A stretch of DNA of 8,938 bases from Candidatus Dojkabacteria bacterium (GTDB lineage: Bacteria; Patescibacteriota; Dojkabacteria; B142; WJKM01), in NCBI GenBank assembly GCA_020429465.1, contig JAGQLH010000053.1:1-8938 (forward strand), in the 5' to 3' direction. Below the pieces are notes generated by a model that was not told where the DNA came from, did no database searches, and worked only from the letters and a program-made list of their open reading frames with translations. The number at the start of each line of letters is the position of its first letter. Position 1 is the first letter of the stretch. A program made the translations under genes and the position numbers. Positions 1 to 6,015 of this stretch are shown here, piece after piece.

Positions 1-2925
1 GATGTAAAACAAATTACAAGGTTAGATGACTTAGTAAAAGCGTTCAATGAAGCAGAAACAGAGGCTCAAAAATCTGCTATTGGCGACACAATTAAGAAAA
101 TTGCTCCTGATGTTTTAGAAACGACTGGGGTCGTAGAAGATGCAAATGGGAAGCTAAATGAAACTTATAAGCTACTTGGTAATAATCTTGATGATATTAA
201 AGAGAAACAAAGCGAACAATATGGTAGCGAATTGCTCTCTAAACAACGTGAATTTGTTAATGTAGTAAGCAAAGAGGGGGAGCAATACAAAGCAAATAGG
301 TCTGAATTAGATAAGCTTAAAGCTGAAATTTCTGAAAAAAAGAAACTTGGTTTAGATACTTCTGAAGTTGAACAAAAATTTGCTAATCTCTCGGAACAAA
401 ATCAAAAAGCTATAGGCGAAGTAGTCGAATCAACGGCTAAATTGGCTTCGCAAGGCGAGGTTTCTAATCAGGTTTACGAAGAACTTGGTCAGAAATTCGG
501 TATTTCTGGCGAAGAAATGCGTAAAATGGTCGAAAATGCAAAAGGATTAACTGACTCACTCGAAGAAAGTATTGCTAGTATTGAGGAGCTCGGTGCTTCA
601 TTCAAAGGTGCTTTAGAGGGTGCAGGTAAAGCACAGTCAGATGGTGTGGCTGCAATAGCTGAACTTGATAGGCAGTTAAGAGAGGGTGAGATTGACAGAG
701 AGTTCTATGAGAAACGTAGAAAAGAGATTTTTGTTGAAACAAAAAAGAATGTTGATGAATTAAAGAGGTTAAAGCAAGGTCAAAAAGATGTTGAAATTGA
801 ACTTGGCATCACTGAAGAGAAAAGAAAGAAGACTGGTAAAGACCTTTATACTATCACTAAAGCTGAATATGATTTAATTTCAAAGTCTCTTTCTAATGAA
901 AAAGATAAAGCGGACTTAGAAGCTGAAACTATTAGAATTAGAGAGGGAAGAAAGAAAACAGTAGCAGATGAGATTGTGGCAGAGGAAAGGACACTCGACC
1001 TACTTGAAAAGCAAAAACTTGCATTAAAAGAAAGGTTTAAAATCTCCGAAGATGCTAACGGAAATATTGATGTTGGATTGGCAATAAAAAAAGACCAAAA
1101 GGAAAAGGTTACTCAAGATTACGAGCGGTTGCTAATCGACATTAACAAGGCTGATAATAAGAAATTTGAACTCGAAGCAAAAATAACGGCTGATGAAGAA
1201 TCGCTTGTTCAGTTGAGAATAGACCTTAAAAAACAAGATTTAGAGTATAATCTTAAAACGGCAATAGATGATGACTCCAAAGTAGTAGCGTTAGATAAGT
1301 TAAAAGAGTTTTACCAAGACCAACTGAAAGCTACTGAAGATGAAATCAAAGATACTCAAAGCAAATTAGATACCCTAAATAGCGATAACCTAACTAATGC
1401 TCAACGTCTAGAAAAAGTAGAGTTAGAGAAACATCTGGCAGATTTAAGCAGAACAAGAATATCTAATGAGGAATCTCTAAACTCACAGGTTAAATCTGTT
1501 TTAGACATTAGACTAGCACAGTTGAATAATCACTATAGTGAGCAAGAGAAAATATTAAATACTTCAATAGATGAGCAAGAAGATTTACAGCTCAAATTAT
1601 TAGGTATTAATGATGTTGCAACCCAAAGAAGATATGATAAAGAACTAGAAAATCAGTTATCACAAATTGATCGTGAAGAAGAGTTAAGAGGAATTTCTCT
1701 ATCATTAATAAAGGATAACGAAGAAGAGAAAACTAGACTAGCTGATTATTATAATCAACAAAGACTACAAAAAGAAGAAGAATTTGCAGCTAAAAAACAG
1801 GCTATTGCTAACTTTCAGCAAGGATATGAACTTGAATTAAAGAATAGTTTTGAAGTCCAAAAATTAGAGCTAAAAAGACAGAAACTAGAAGAAGAAATTG
1901 CATTACAAGAAGCAATTAATCCAGGTGGTAAAGAACTAGAAGAGTTACAAGAACAATTAAACACAATTACTCAAACAATTAATGATAAAGCTGATGAATT
2001 TGCAGTAGCTAAGGATATACTCGCACAAGGATTAAGTGATTCAATATCAACTGGATTTGCAGGTGATACTGAAGCAATGAAAGAGGGCTTTAGAAACACT
2101 ATGCAAGTATCTGCAGGCTTATTGAAAGCCAAAGCAGAATCAACAATATTAGCTTTAGTATTAGGTGAGGGTGAGAAACTAGCATCATTAGGATTAGTTG
2201 GTGTTCTACTATTACCTATTATAAAAGGACTTATCTCTGGTGGAGTAAATAGATTATTAAACCCTGTCTTGACATCCTTAACATCATTCTCTAGTGGTGG
2301 TAGAGTAGATAGTCCTACACTTGCTTGGGTTGGGGATGCATCTAATGCTAGACCGGGTGCCGATACTGAATGGATATTAAGAGACGATCAATTGCAATTC
2401 ATACTTAATCAAGCAACCTCATCAATAGTAAATAGATTAGTGCCTTCTTTAGTGGGTATGAATGCTAGTTTATATAATGCAGTTAGTAGATTTACGGATA
2501 TGATGATGGCAATAGGTCCGAAAATGGCAGCGAATAATATTAGTTTATTCCAAGTAACTAATTATTTCCAAGATAGAGTAAATGCAAACACATTCAGTAA
2601 TGATACTGTGGCAGATGCAAATACTATGAAGCAGCTAAAGAAACAAAACTTCAAAATTAGAAGGTTTGCAACTGGTCTTGGTGGTGGTGCAATAACTGAA
2701 CCCGAATTAATACTTGCGGGTGATACTAATGTTCCTGAATATGTAGTAAGACAAGACCAATTAAATTTAATCGCTAATAGTATTCCGAATAATGATAGAT
2801 TAGAAAAGAAACTTGATAGTGTAATAGAAGCTATAAGAGGAATCCACTTTATAATTGATAAAGAAACAATTGGTCAGGCAGCCAATAAATACAACAATGA
2901 GAGAAATGTGAACATTAAAGGGTAA
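1..2925 (+). CDS. Phage tail tape measure protein, 5' end outside window
   Basis: The reading frame is open from base 1, so the gene starts before the window and 974 codons are visible; the TTG at 232 is not the true start. Tape measure proteins set tail length, are packed inside the tail tube and help pass DNA through the host envelope. Visible residues 1 to about 690 are highly charged, rich in Glu, Lys and Gln, and read as long coiled coil. A hydrophobic stretch at about 727-760 (LGLVGVLLLPIIKGL) could be a membrane-interacting segment. The C-terminus has two copies of a glycine-rich motif (about 763-803 and 889-926) resembling the 'GE-GPE-V' signature near tape measure C-termini. No lytic domain is evident in the visible part. 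The gene ends with TAA, and all recognisable genes to its right except a decayed one are on the opposite strand. The function call rests on length, coiled coil and C-terminal motif. Confidence 0.82.
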   Translation, partial: DVKQITRLDDLVKAFNEAETEAQKSAIGDTIKKIAPDVLETTGVVEDANGKLNETYKLLGNNLDDIKEKQSEQYGSELLSKQREFVNVVSKEGEQYKANRSELDKLKAEISEKKKLGLDTSEVEQKFANLSEQNQKAIGEVVESTAKLASQGEVSNQVYEELGQKFGISGEEMRKMVENAKGLTDSLEESIASIEELGASFKGALEGAGKAQSDGVAAIAELDRQLREGEIDREFYEKRRKEIFVETKKNVDELKRLKQGQKDVEIELGITEEKRKKTGKDLYTITKAEYDLISKSLSNEKDKADLEAETIRIREGRKKTVADEIVAEERTLDLLEKQKLALKERFKISEDANGNIDVGLAIKKDQKEKVTQDYERLLIDINKADNKKFELEAKITADEESLVQLRIDLKKQDLEYNLKTAIDDDSKVVALDKLKEFYQDQLKATEDEIKDTQSKLDTLNSDNLTNAQRLEKVELEKHLADLSRTRISNEESLNSQVKSVLDIRLAQLNNHYSEQEKILNTSIDEQEDLQLKLLGINDVATQRRYDKELENQLSQIDREEELRGISLSLIKDNEEEKTRLADYYNQQRLQKEEEFAAKKQAIANFQQGYELELKNSFEVQKLELKRQKLEEEIALQEAINPGGKELEELQEQLNTITQTINDKADEFAVAKDILAQGLSDSISTGFAGDTEAMKEGFRNTMQVSAGLLKAKAESTILALVLGEGEKLASLGLVGVLLLPIIKGLISGGVNRLLNPVLTSLTSFSSGGRVDSPTLAWVGDASNARPGADTEWILRDDQLQFILNQATSSIVNRLVPSLVGMNASLYNAVSRFTDMMMAIGPKMAANNISLFQVTNYFQDRVNANTFSNDTVADANTMKQLKKQNFKIRRFATGLGGGAITEPELILAGDTNVPEYVVRQDQLNLIANSIPNNDRLEKKLDSVIEAIRGIHFIIDKETIGQAANKYNNERNVNIKG
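2287..2778 (+). repeat. Duplicated C-terminal motif in tape measure gene
   Basis: Two protein segments encoded at 2287-2412 and 2665-2778 share the pattern F-x-x-G-G-x4-P-x-L-x3-G-D ... E-[WY]-[IV]-[LV]-R-x-D-Q-L-x2-I-x-N. The first copy has a longer loop (ASNARPGADT) between G-D and E. The repeat is clear in protein but not in DNA, so the duplication is old or the copies have diverged. Confidence 0.7.
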
Positions 2926-3010
2926 AGTTCTGGGTATTCACTGGGTAAAAATTGCAGCAAAAAGAAGTAAATATATGTAATATTGATAAAACGAAAACAC
3001 CCAAAGAATA

Positions 3011-3050
3011 AGAAAAAAGCTATGATTATCAGGCATAGTAGAATAATAGC
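3011..3050 (-). terminator. Weak hairpin terminator at convergent junction
   Basis: Arms at 3019-3027 and 3042-3050 form a 9-bp stem with one mismatch. Read on the minus strand, the stem is followed by TTTTTTCTTATT (complement of 3007-3018). It would end leftward transcription from the 3442-4583 operon before it runs into the tape measure gene. The stem is AT-rich and therefore weak. Apart from this, the stretch 2926-3060 shows no convincing gene; it contains a short direct repeat CTGGGTA at 2930 and 2941. Confidence 0.35.
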
Positions 3051-3060
3051 TTAAATATAA

Positions 3061-3591
3061 ATTAGTCCTGACAGGCTTAGAAGCCGAGTAGGTAATTATT
3101 ATTCTATGGAATATGGAGTTATTCATGGTTATAAACTAACTTTCAACAAGATTTCAAACATACCGGGTCACGGATATGCAACTATTGAAGAATGTGATAA
3201 CTCTTATGTGGTTGGAATTATCTATAAATTATCCCGAAAAGCTATTGAAATACTTGATTCGTATGAGGGATATCCTGACCATTATACCAAGAGTAATTTA
3301 AGTATTGAGACTGCTGATGGATTAAAAGAGTGTGTTGTTTACATTGCCAATGAGAATATGCTTGGCGTGGATTTGAAGCCTACTCGTGAGTATTTTAGTC
3401 ATATTATGAAGGGGTGGGAGATTATTGATATAATTAAAAAATTACCCATACTTCTCCCTCATGTAATTAAAATAACCTTTCATAGTATCACCAGTGAAAG
3501 AAATATTCATCTCTTCCCAGTCAAGCTTGGTAGTGTCTGCTCCTTTAGATTCCAAGTAGTTTTTAAATTCAGATCTAAATGTTTCAGATAA
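3061..3591 (+). pseudogene. Decayed gamma-glutamylcyclotransferase-like (GGCT/AIG2 family) gene
   Basis: The ORF with ATG at 3106 encodes 161 aa. Family-like sequence begins earlier, at 3061 (ISPDRLRSRV), but that part has no start codon and meets a TAA at 3058. Numbered from ATG 3106, GGCT hallmarks are GYKLTFNK at 8-15, GYATIE at 23-28 and ILDSYEGYP at 49-57, with the expected catalytic Glu at 54. A C-terminal REYFSHIMKGW also fits. Family members cyclise gamma-glutamyl groups to 5-oxoproline. The N-terminal YGSN loop that binds the gamma-glutamyl moiety cannot be read in any frame upstream. From about residue 114 the ORF runs antisense through the 3442-3702 gene and no longer resembles the family. 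The gene appears eroded at both ends, and no good ribosome site precedes 3106. A functional truncated variant is possible but less likely. Confidence 0.6.
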
Positions 3592-3702
3592 ACTCATACC
3601 TCCTTTTTCGATAATGTCGTAAGAGTTACCTTGTTCATCTGTAGCTGAGATATTCAGATGTATATCATCGTCAACGTTTAATATTTTGAAGTGTCTAGTC
3701 AA
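3442..3702 (-). CDS. Hypothetical protein, 86 aa, TTG start
   Basis: Last gene of the small leftward operon. I do not recognise a family. The protein is acidic, with a DDD run at 11-13 and no membrane segment. The only early start is TTG at 3702, which overlaps the stop of the XRE-like gene by 8 nt and has purine-rich AAAGGGAAG just before it. This points to translational coupling. The next ATG would leave only 51 residues. Its 3' half overlaps the antisense tail of the decayed GGCT ORF, and the minus-strand gene is the more credible of the two because it sits in operon order. Position directly after a DNA-binding regulator could mean a partner role, but nothing in the sequence shows it. Confidence 0.55.
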   Translation of the reverse strand: MTRHFKILNVDDDIHLNISATDEQGNSYDIIEKGGMSLSETFRSEFKNYLESKGADTTKLDWEEMNISFTGDTMKGYFNYMREKYG

Positions 3703-3925
3703 ACTTCCCTTTCTCCCTCAGTTCCAACTCCAACCCTAAAGCTTCTATATACCTTAGGACAGACTCGAACGTGTAACTTGTTTTGTTTTCCTCAATACTG
3801 GTCATCTGTGTAATAGACAACCCCCTCGAAATAAAATAGTTCTTCGCTTTTTTCAGCTCCTTACGTCTTCGCTTTAACGCCTTGCCGTATCTACTCTTCT
3901 TAGCTTGTAATTTGGTGTTAGTCAT
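3695..3925 (-). CDS. XRE/Cro-CI-like helix-turn-helix regulator, 76 aa
   Basis: Small basic protein with an XRE-like layout: GKALKRRRKEL at 14-24, a helix-turn-helix region around 30-47 (SITQMTSIEENK) and a closing helix SVLRYIEALGLELEL at 55-69. These features match the usual 'RIENG...LLRIAEALGLEL' pattern of phage repressors and antitoxin-type regulators. The first DNA-binding helix is atypical (KKAKNYFISRG), so the fold is likely but somewhat divergent. AAGGAG lies 7 nt before the ATG. It sits in an operon whose promoter overlaps a 12-bp palindrome (4660-4671), so autoregulation is a reasonable inference. The downstream gene overlaps it by 8 nt. No toxin domain is visible next to it. Confidence 0.7.
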   Translation of the reverse strand: MTNTKLQAKKSRYGKALKRRRKELKKAKNYFISRGLSITQMTSIEENKTSYTFESVLRYIEALGLELELREKGKFD

Positions 3926-3943
3926 TTACTAGCTCCTTGTTTT

Positions 3944-3963
3944 GGGTGGCTTTTACACCACCC
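3944..3963 (-). other. RNA hairpin between two operon genes
   Basis: GGGTGG (3944-3949) and CCACCC (3958-3963) form a 6-bp GC-rich stem with an 8-nt loop. On the minus strand it lies just after the stop of the 95-aa gene and 6 nt before the Shine-Dalgarno site of the XRE-like gene. No U-tract follows on that strand, so it is more likely an RNA-stabilising or translation-tuning hairpin than a terminator. Confidence 0.45.
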
Positions 3964-3977
3964 GTGTTGTTGTTAAA

Positions 3978-4265
3978 TTACTTTTGACGTATGTAATAAA
4001 AAGATTCTCTTTGCTCATTATTATAGCCTACTAAATAAACACCATCATCACCGCACCACTCACACCACTCTATTTCAGTTTCTACTTCTACTTTCGATGT
4101 TAACCCTAATTCAGTAAGAAATGAATCCAATGTTTGATTAGTCGTTTGTGAAGTAAAATAGAAGTTTGGCGTTTCAAAACCATCGTCTATGTCAGTTTCA
4201 AAAGTTATAAAACCAGCGCCTTGTAATAACTCGTGTAATTCTTGTTTCGTTATTTGCTTTTCCAT
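3978..4265 (-). CDS. Hypothetical acidic protein with CxxC motif, 95 aa
   Basis: Not recognised. The N-terminus (EKQITKQELHELLQGAGF, 2-19) looks helical. The rest is acidic, with clusters DIDDGFE at 25-31 and VETEIEWCEWCGDD at 61-74. Cys68 and Cys71 form a CEWC pair, which is too little for a zinc site alone but could be one half of a dimeric site or a redox pair. AAGGAG lies 8 nt before the ATG. The gene follows the frame-disrupted gene at 4283-4583 by 17 nt and precedes the XRE-like regulator. Small, very acidic phage proteins are often host-takeover or anti-defence factors, but that is only a general association here. Confidence 0.7.
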   Translation of the reverse strand: MEKQITKQELHELLQGAGFITFETDIDDGFETPNFYFTSQTTNQTLDSFLTELGLTSKVEVETEIEWCEWCGDDGVYLVGYNNEQRESFYYIRQK

Positions 4266-4282
4266 TTCCCTTACTCCTTAAA

Positions 4283-4583
4283 TTATTTATTGTTGTTTAA
4301 TACATTAGTCAAATAGGCTTTCAATTCGCCATATTCATTCTCATTAGTTCCCAAGTAAAGAACTGGGTTGTTACCAGTTGAAAATGGGTTTTCTACACTC
4401 ATTATAAACTTCGCTGGGCTTCCTTTGTACGTCCATTCTGAATTTTCGTCTCTACCAGCCCAACTGTTAGGGATACAAACCGTCCTTTCTTTTTTAATTT
4501 ATCTCTTGCTTAGTTACAAGTTCTACATTTACATTTTTGGCTTTTAATTCTTTGTAGTGCTTTAGTGATGTTGTCTTTACCAT
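4283..4583 (-). pseudogene. Frame-disrupted small gene, about 99 aa if restored
   Basis: ATG at 4583, with AAAGG 7 nt upstream, opens a 29-codon frame (MVKTTSLKHYKELKAKNVNV...) that stops at TAA 4494-4496. A second frame, open for 71 codons from 4498 to a TAA at 4283, starts right there but lacks an early ATG, GTG or TTG. Skipping one base at 4496 joins them into one protein whose second part contains ERTVCIPNSWAGRDE and ENPFSTGNNPVLYLGTNENE. The junction sits at TTAAAAAAG, a homopolymer. Possible explanations are a one-base insertion (real or a sequencing error), or a +1 frameshift at AAT-TAA. I do not recognise the family. It is the first gene after the predicted promoter and lies 17 nt before the next gene. 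Confidence 0.5.
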
Positions 4584-4632
4584 TTTATTACCTTTGCTTT
4601 TTAATGTGTTTATGTTTAATTTTATTAGTAGC

Positions 4633-4671
4633 AACATAACACTAATAACAAGGCAAGTCAAGTTATAACTT
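4633..4671 (-). promoter_or_regulatory. Predicted promoter with overlapping palindromic operator
   Basis: On the minus strand TTGACT (4656-4661) is followed after 17 nt by TATGTT (4633-4638), a good sigma-70-like arrangement. It also roughly fits the Bacteroidetes TTG/TAnnTTTG pattern. The perfect 12-bp palindrome AAGTTATAACTT (4660-4671) touches the -35 box and is well placed to be a repressor operator. The predicted start of transcription lies about 40 nt before the ATG at 4583. The XRE-like protein encoded in the same operon is the obvious candidate binder. Confidence 0.6.
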
Positions 4672-4690
4672 ACATTATTTCAACTAATTA

Positions 4691-4724
4691 CAAAGAAAAA
4701 GCCACTTTTTTTTTAAGTGGCTTT
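4691..4724 (-). terminator. Intrinsic terminator of the large leftward operon
   Basis: Perfect 10-bp stem AAAGCCACTT (4698-4707) / AAGTGGCTTT (4715-4724) with a 7-nt loop. Read on the minus strand it is followed by TTTTTCTTTG. It lies downstream of the lipoprotein gene and upstream of the promoter at 4633-4661, so it separates the two leftward transcription units. The symmetrical flanks could allow some activity in the other direction. Confidence 0.8.
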
Positions 4725-4769
4725 GTATATTCTCATTTATGCAAATAATAAGGTAGATTTGCTAAACTT

Positions 4770-4943
4770 TCAGTCCCTATGGTTCTTGCAATTTGCCTTA
4801 TGGATAATACGATTACTGTATTGTAAATATTCACAGCCATCTATCGTTATGATGGTTACGTGTCTCTTTATAGCCTCCTGACGTTCCTTTGGAGGAGCTT
4901 GGCATCCTACCAATAGTATTAATAATGATAAGGCATACTTCAT
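4770..4943 (-). CDS. Small phage lipoprotein, 57 aa
   Basis: ATG at 4943 is preceded by GAGG with 7-nt spacing and lies 11 nt after the previous gene, with TGA at 4770. The protein begins MKYALSLLILLVGCQ: a short basic start, a hydrophobic core and a lipobox LVGC with Cys14 as the lipidated residue. It is therefore expected to be exported and anchored in a membrane. The mature part is about 43 aa and has a DGCEY (36-40) ... HKANCKN (49-55) pattern with two cysteines that could pair. I associate this IDGCEY/HK-NCKN signature with small Bacteroidetes phage and element proteins, from memory only. Small phage lipoproteins such as T5 Llp block superinfection, so an exclusion role is plausible but unproven. 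It is the last gene before the operon's terminator. Confidence 0.75.
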   Translation of the reverse strand: MKYALSLLILLVGCQAPPKERQEAIKRHVTIITIDGCEYLQYSNRIIHKANCKNHRD

Positions 4944-4954
4944 TTACTTTCCTC

Positions 4955-5200
4955 TTAGTTTAAAATGATTTTATTTCTATCAAATCCTATATACTCGTCT
5001 ATTACTTCATATATATCCTTAATCCTCATCTTGTTAAATGAGTTTTCTAAACTGCTGCCATCAGTCTGACTAATCTCTAATTTCAATAATCTACCTCCTA
5101 CTCTAGCAATTATCCAAATGATACTATAATCATCATTAGACTGTAACAACACTTGTCCATACTCTTTCGTTCTAAATATTTTTGCGAAATCCTTACTCAT
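4955..5200 (-). CDS. Hypothetical protein, 81 aa
   Basis: Not recognised. The centre (QVLLQSNDDYSIIWIIARV, about 16-34) reads as alternating beta strands and is not long enough to be a clear membrane helix. The C-terminal part (MRIKDIYEVIDEYIGFD) looks helical. I chose ATG at 5200, within the 8-nt overlap ATGAGTAA with the upstream gene's stop, which implies translational coupling. A TTG two codons earlier, at 5206, is an alternative. No signal peptide or catalytic motif is visible. Confidence 0.65.
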   Translation of the reverse strand: MSKDFAKIFRTKEYGQVLLQSNDDYSIIWIIARVGGRLLKLEISQTDGSSLENSFNKMRIKDIYEVIDEYIGFDRNKIILN

Positions 5201-5486
5201 CTTCAATCGCTGCTTTCAATGTTCTGTAACTTATCCCTAACTCATTGGCTATCAACTTTATATCCTTTTCTGTAAAATGCTCATTCTGGGATATATACCT
5301 AACTACAGCAGGTTTGAATTTACGCCAAATACTAGGAATAGATATTCTTACTTTCGAATGATTAACAAGTAAATAGTTAGCTATCCAACGACCATCTTTA
5401 TTTATCAAAAGATCGTCAAGCCCCGTTCTAACTTCTTCTATTTCCTTATCTTCTATAAGTTCAACTATTTCAGATATATATGTCAT
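5193..5486 (-). CDS. Small protein with possible C-terminal helix-turn-helix, 97 aa
   Basis: Family not recognised. The last 27 residues (FTEKDIKLIANELGISYRTL, from 71) resemble a helix-turn-helix: one helix, the turn 'ELGIS', and a recognition-like helix 'YRTLKAAIEDE'. The N-terminus (SEIVELIEDKEIEEVRTGLDDLL) is acidic and helical and may mediate dimerisation. A DNA-binding role is therefore possible. AGGAAG and AGGAAA precede the ATG. A 67-nt gap separates it from the upstream pyrophosphohydrolase-like gene; the gap contains the inverted repeat CTACAGTTGTAG near 5510 but no convincing promoter. Its 3' end overlaps the next gene by 8 nt. Confidence 0.65.
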   Translation of the reverse strand: MTYISEIVELIEDKEIEEVRTGLDDLLINKDGRWIANYLLVNHSKVRISIPSIWRKFKPAVVRYISQNEHFTEKDIKLIANELGISYRTLKAAIEDE

Positions 5487-5553
5487 TTCCTATCTTCCTA
5501 TTATGCTTCTACAGTTGTAGTTGTACTAACGTTGTTTTAATAAACGACTTGAG

Positions 5554-6015
5554 TCATTTACTTTTGTCAAATAATGGTGCAAATGGGCGTTTGTCTTTGG
5601 GTGGATTGTACTCTCCACCCATCTGAGTTATATTAGTCTCATCCGCATCTTTTGCTTGAAGTTCTTGTAAAAATTCTTCTAACGTAACTGGATTTATAAC
5701 CCAATCTTGTTTTGTTGGTCTATCATCAAACTGTGGCATCTTCAAATCCATATATCCTAAAAACATGGCGTTATCTTGAATATGTGCTATATGAGGTAGA
5801 CCACTCTCTGGGTCAATATCTTCACCACCTAAGTATGCAAATATATGACGCAACATACTTTCACATACTTCAGTAGTTGGTAATCCTTTTTTCCAATTAT
5901 CAATTCCGTATTTTTTGGCTCCAAACTCCAATCCTTTAACCATTGGTTCTAAAGCCTCAAAGGATACTAAACTCCATTTCAACTTCCCTTCATTATGTCT
6001 AGTTGCCATTTCCAT
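5554..6015 (-). CDS. DUF5664 / MazG-like nucleotide pyrophosphohydrolase-like protein, 153 aa
   Basis: Residues 5 to about 90 match the phage DUF5664 domain, which is annotated as 'dATP/dGTP diphosphohydrolase, N-terminal'. Signatures are RHNEGKLKW (6-14), GAKKYGIDNWKKG (32-44), SMLRHIFAYLGGEDIDPESG (53-72) and HIAHIQDNAMFL (75-86). The acidic and histidine residues E65, D66, D68, E70, H75, H78 and N82 fit a metal-binding helical-bundle active site. Such enzymes split (d)NTPs to monophosphate and pyrophosphate and adjust nucleotide pools during phage replication. The C-terminal 60 residues are variable, ending PPKDKRPFAPLFDKSK. The start codon overlaps the stop of the upstream ASCH-like gene in a TAATG junction with no good Shine-Dalgarno site, so coupling is likely. 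A second ATG two codons later could also be used. Substrate specificity cannot be read from the sequence. Confidence 0.78.
   Translation of the reverse strand: MEMATRHNEGKLKWSLVSFEALEPMVKGLEFGAKKYGIDNWKKGLPTTEVCESMLRHIFAYLGGEDIDPESGLPHIAHIQDNAMFLGYMDLKMPQFDDRPTKQDWVINPVTLEEFLQELQAKDADETNITQMGGEYNPPKDKRPFAPLFDKSK

Noticed and set aside
232..234. TTG at 232 as the tape measure gene start
   Set aside because: The frame is open to base 1 with matching charged coiled-coil sequence, so the gene begins outside the window.
3019..3066. TAG recoding to rescue the N-terminus of the GGCT-like gene
   Set aside because: Reading TAG as an amino acid still does not give YGSN, a TGA follows, and TAG is used as a normal stop by three genes here (ending at 3695, 6669 and 7114).
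2938..3126. Minus-strand ORF of 62 codons with a hydrophobic C-terminus
   Set aside because: No Shine-Dalgarno site, it overlaps the GGCT-like start, and its hydrophobicity is what antisense AT-rich DNA gives. It also reads through the predicted leftward terminator.
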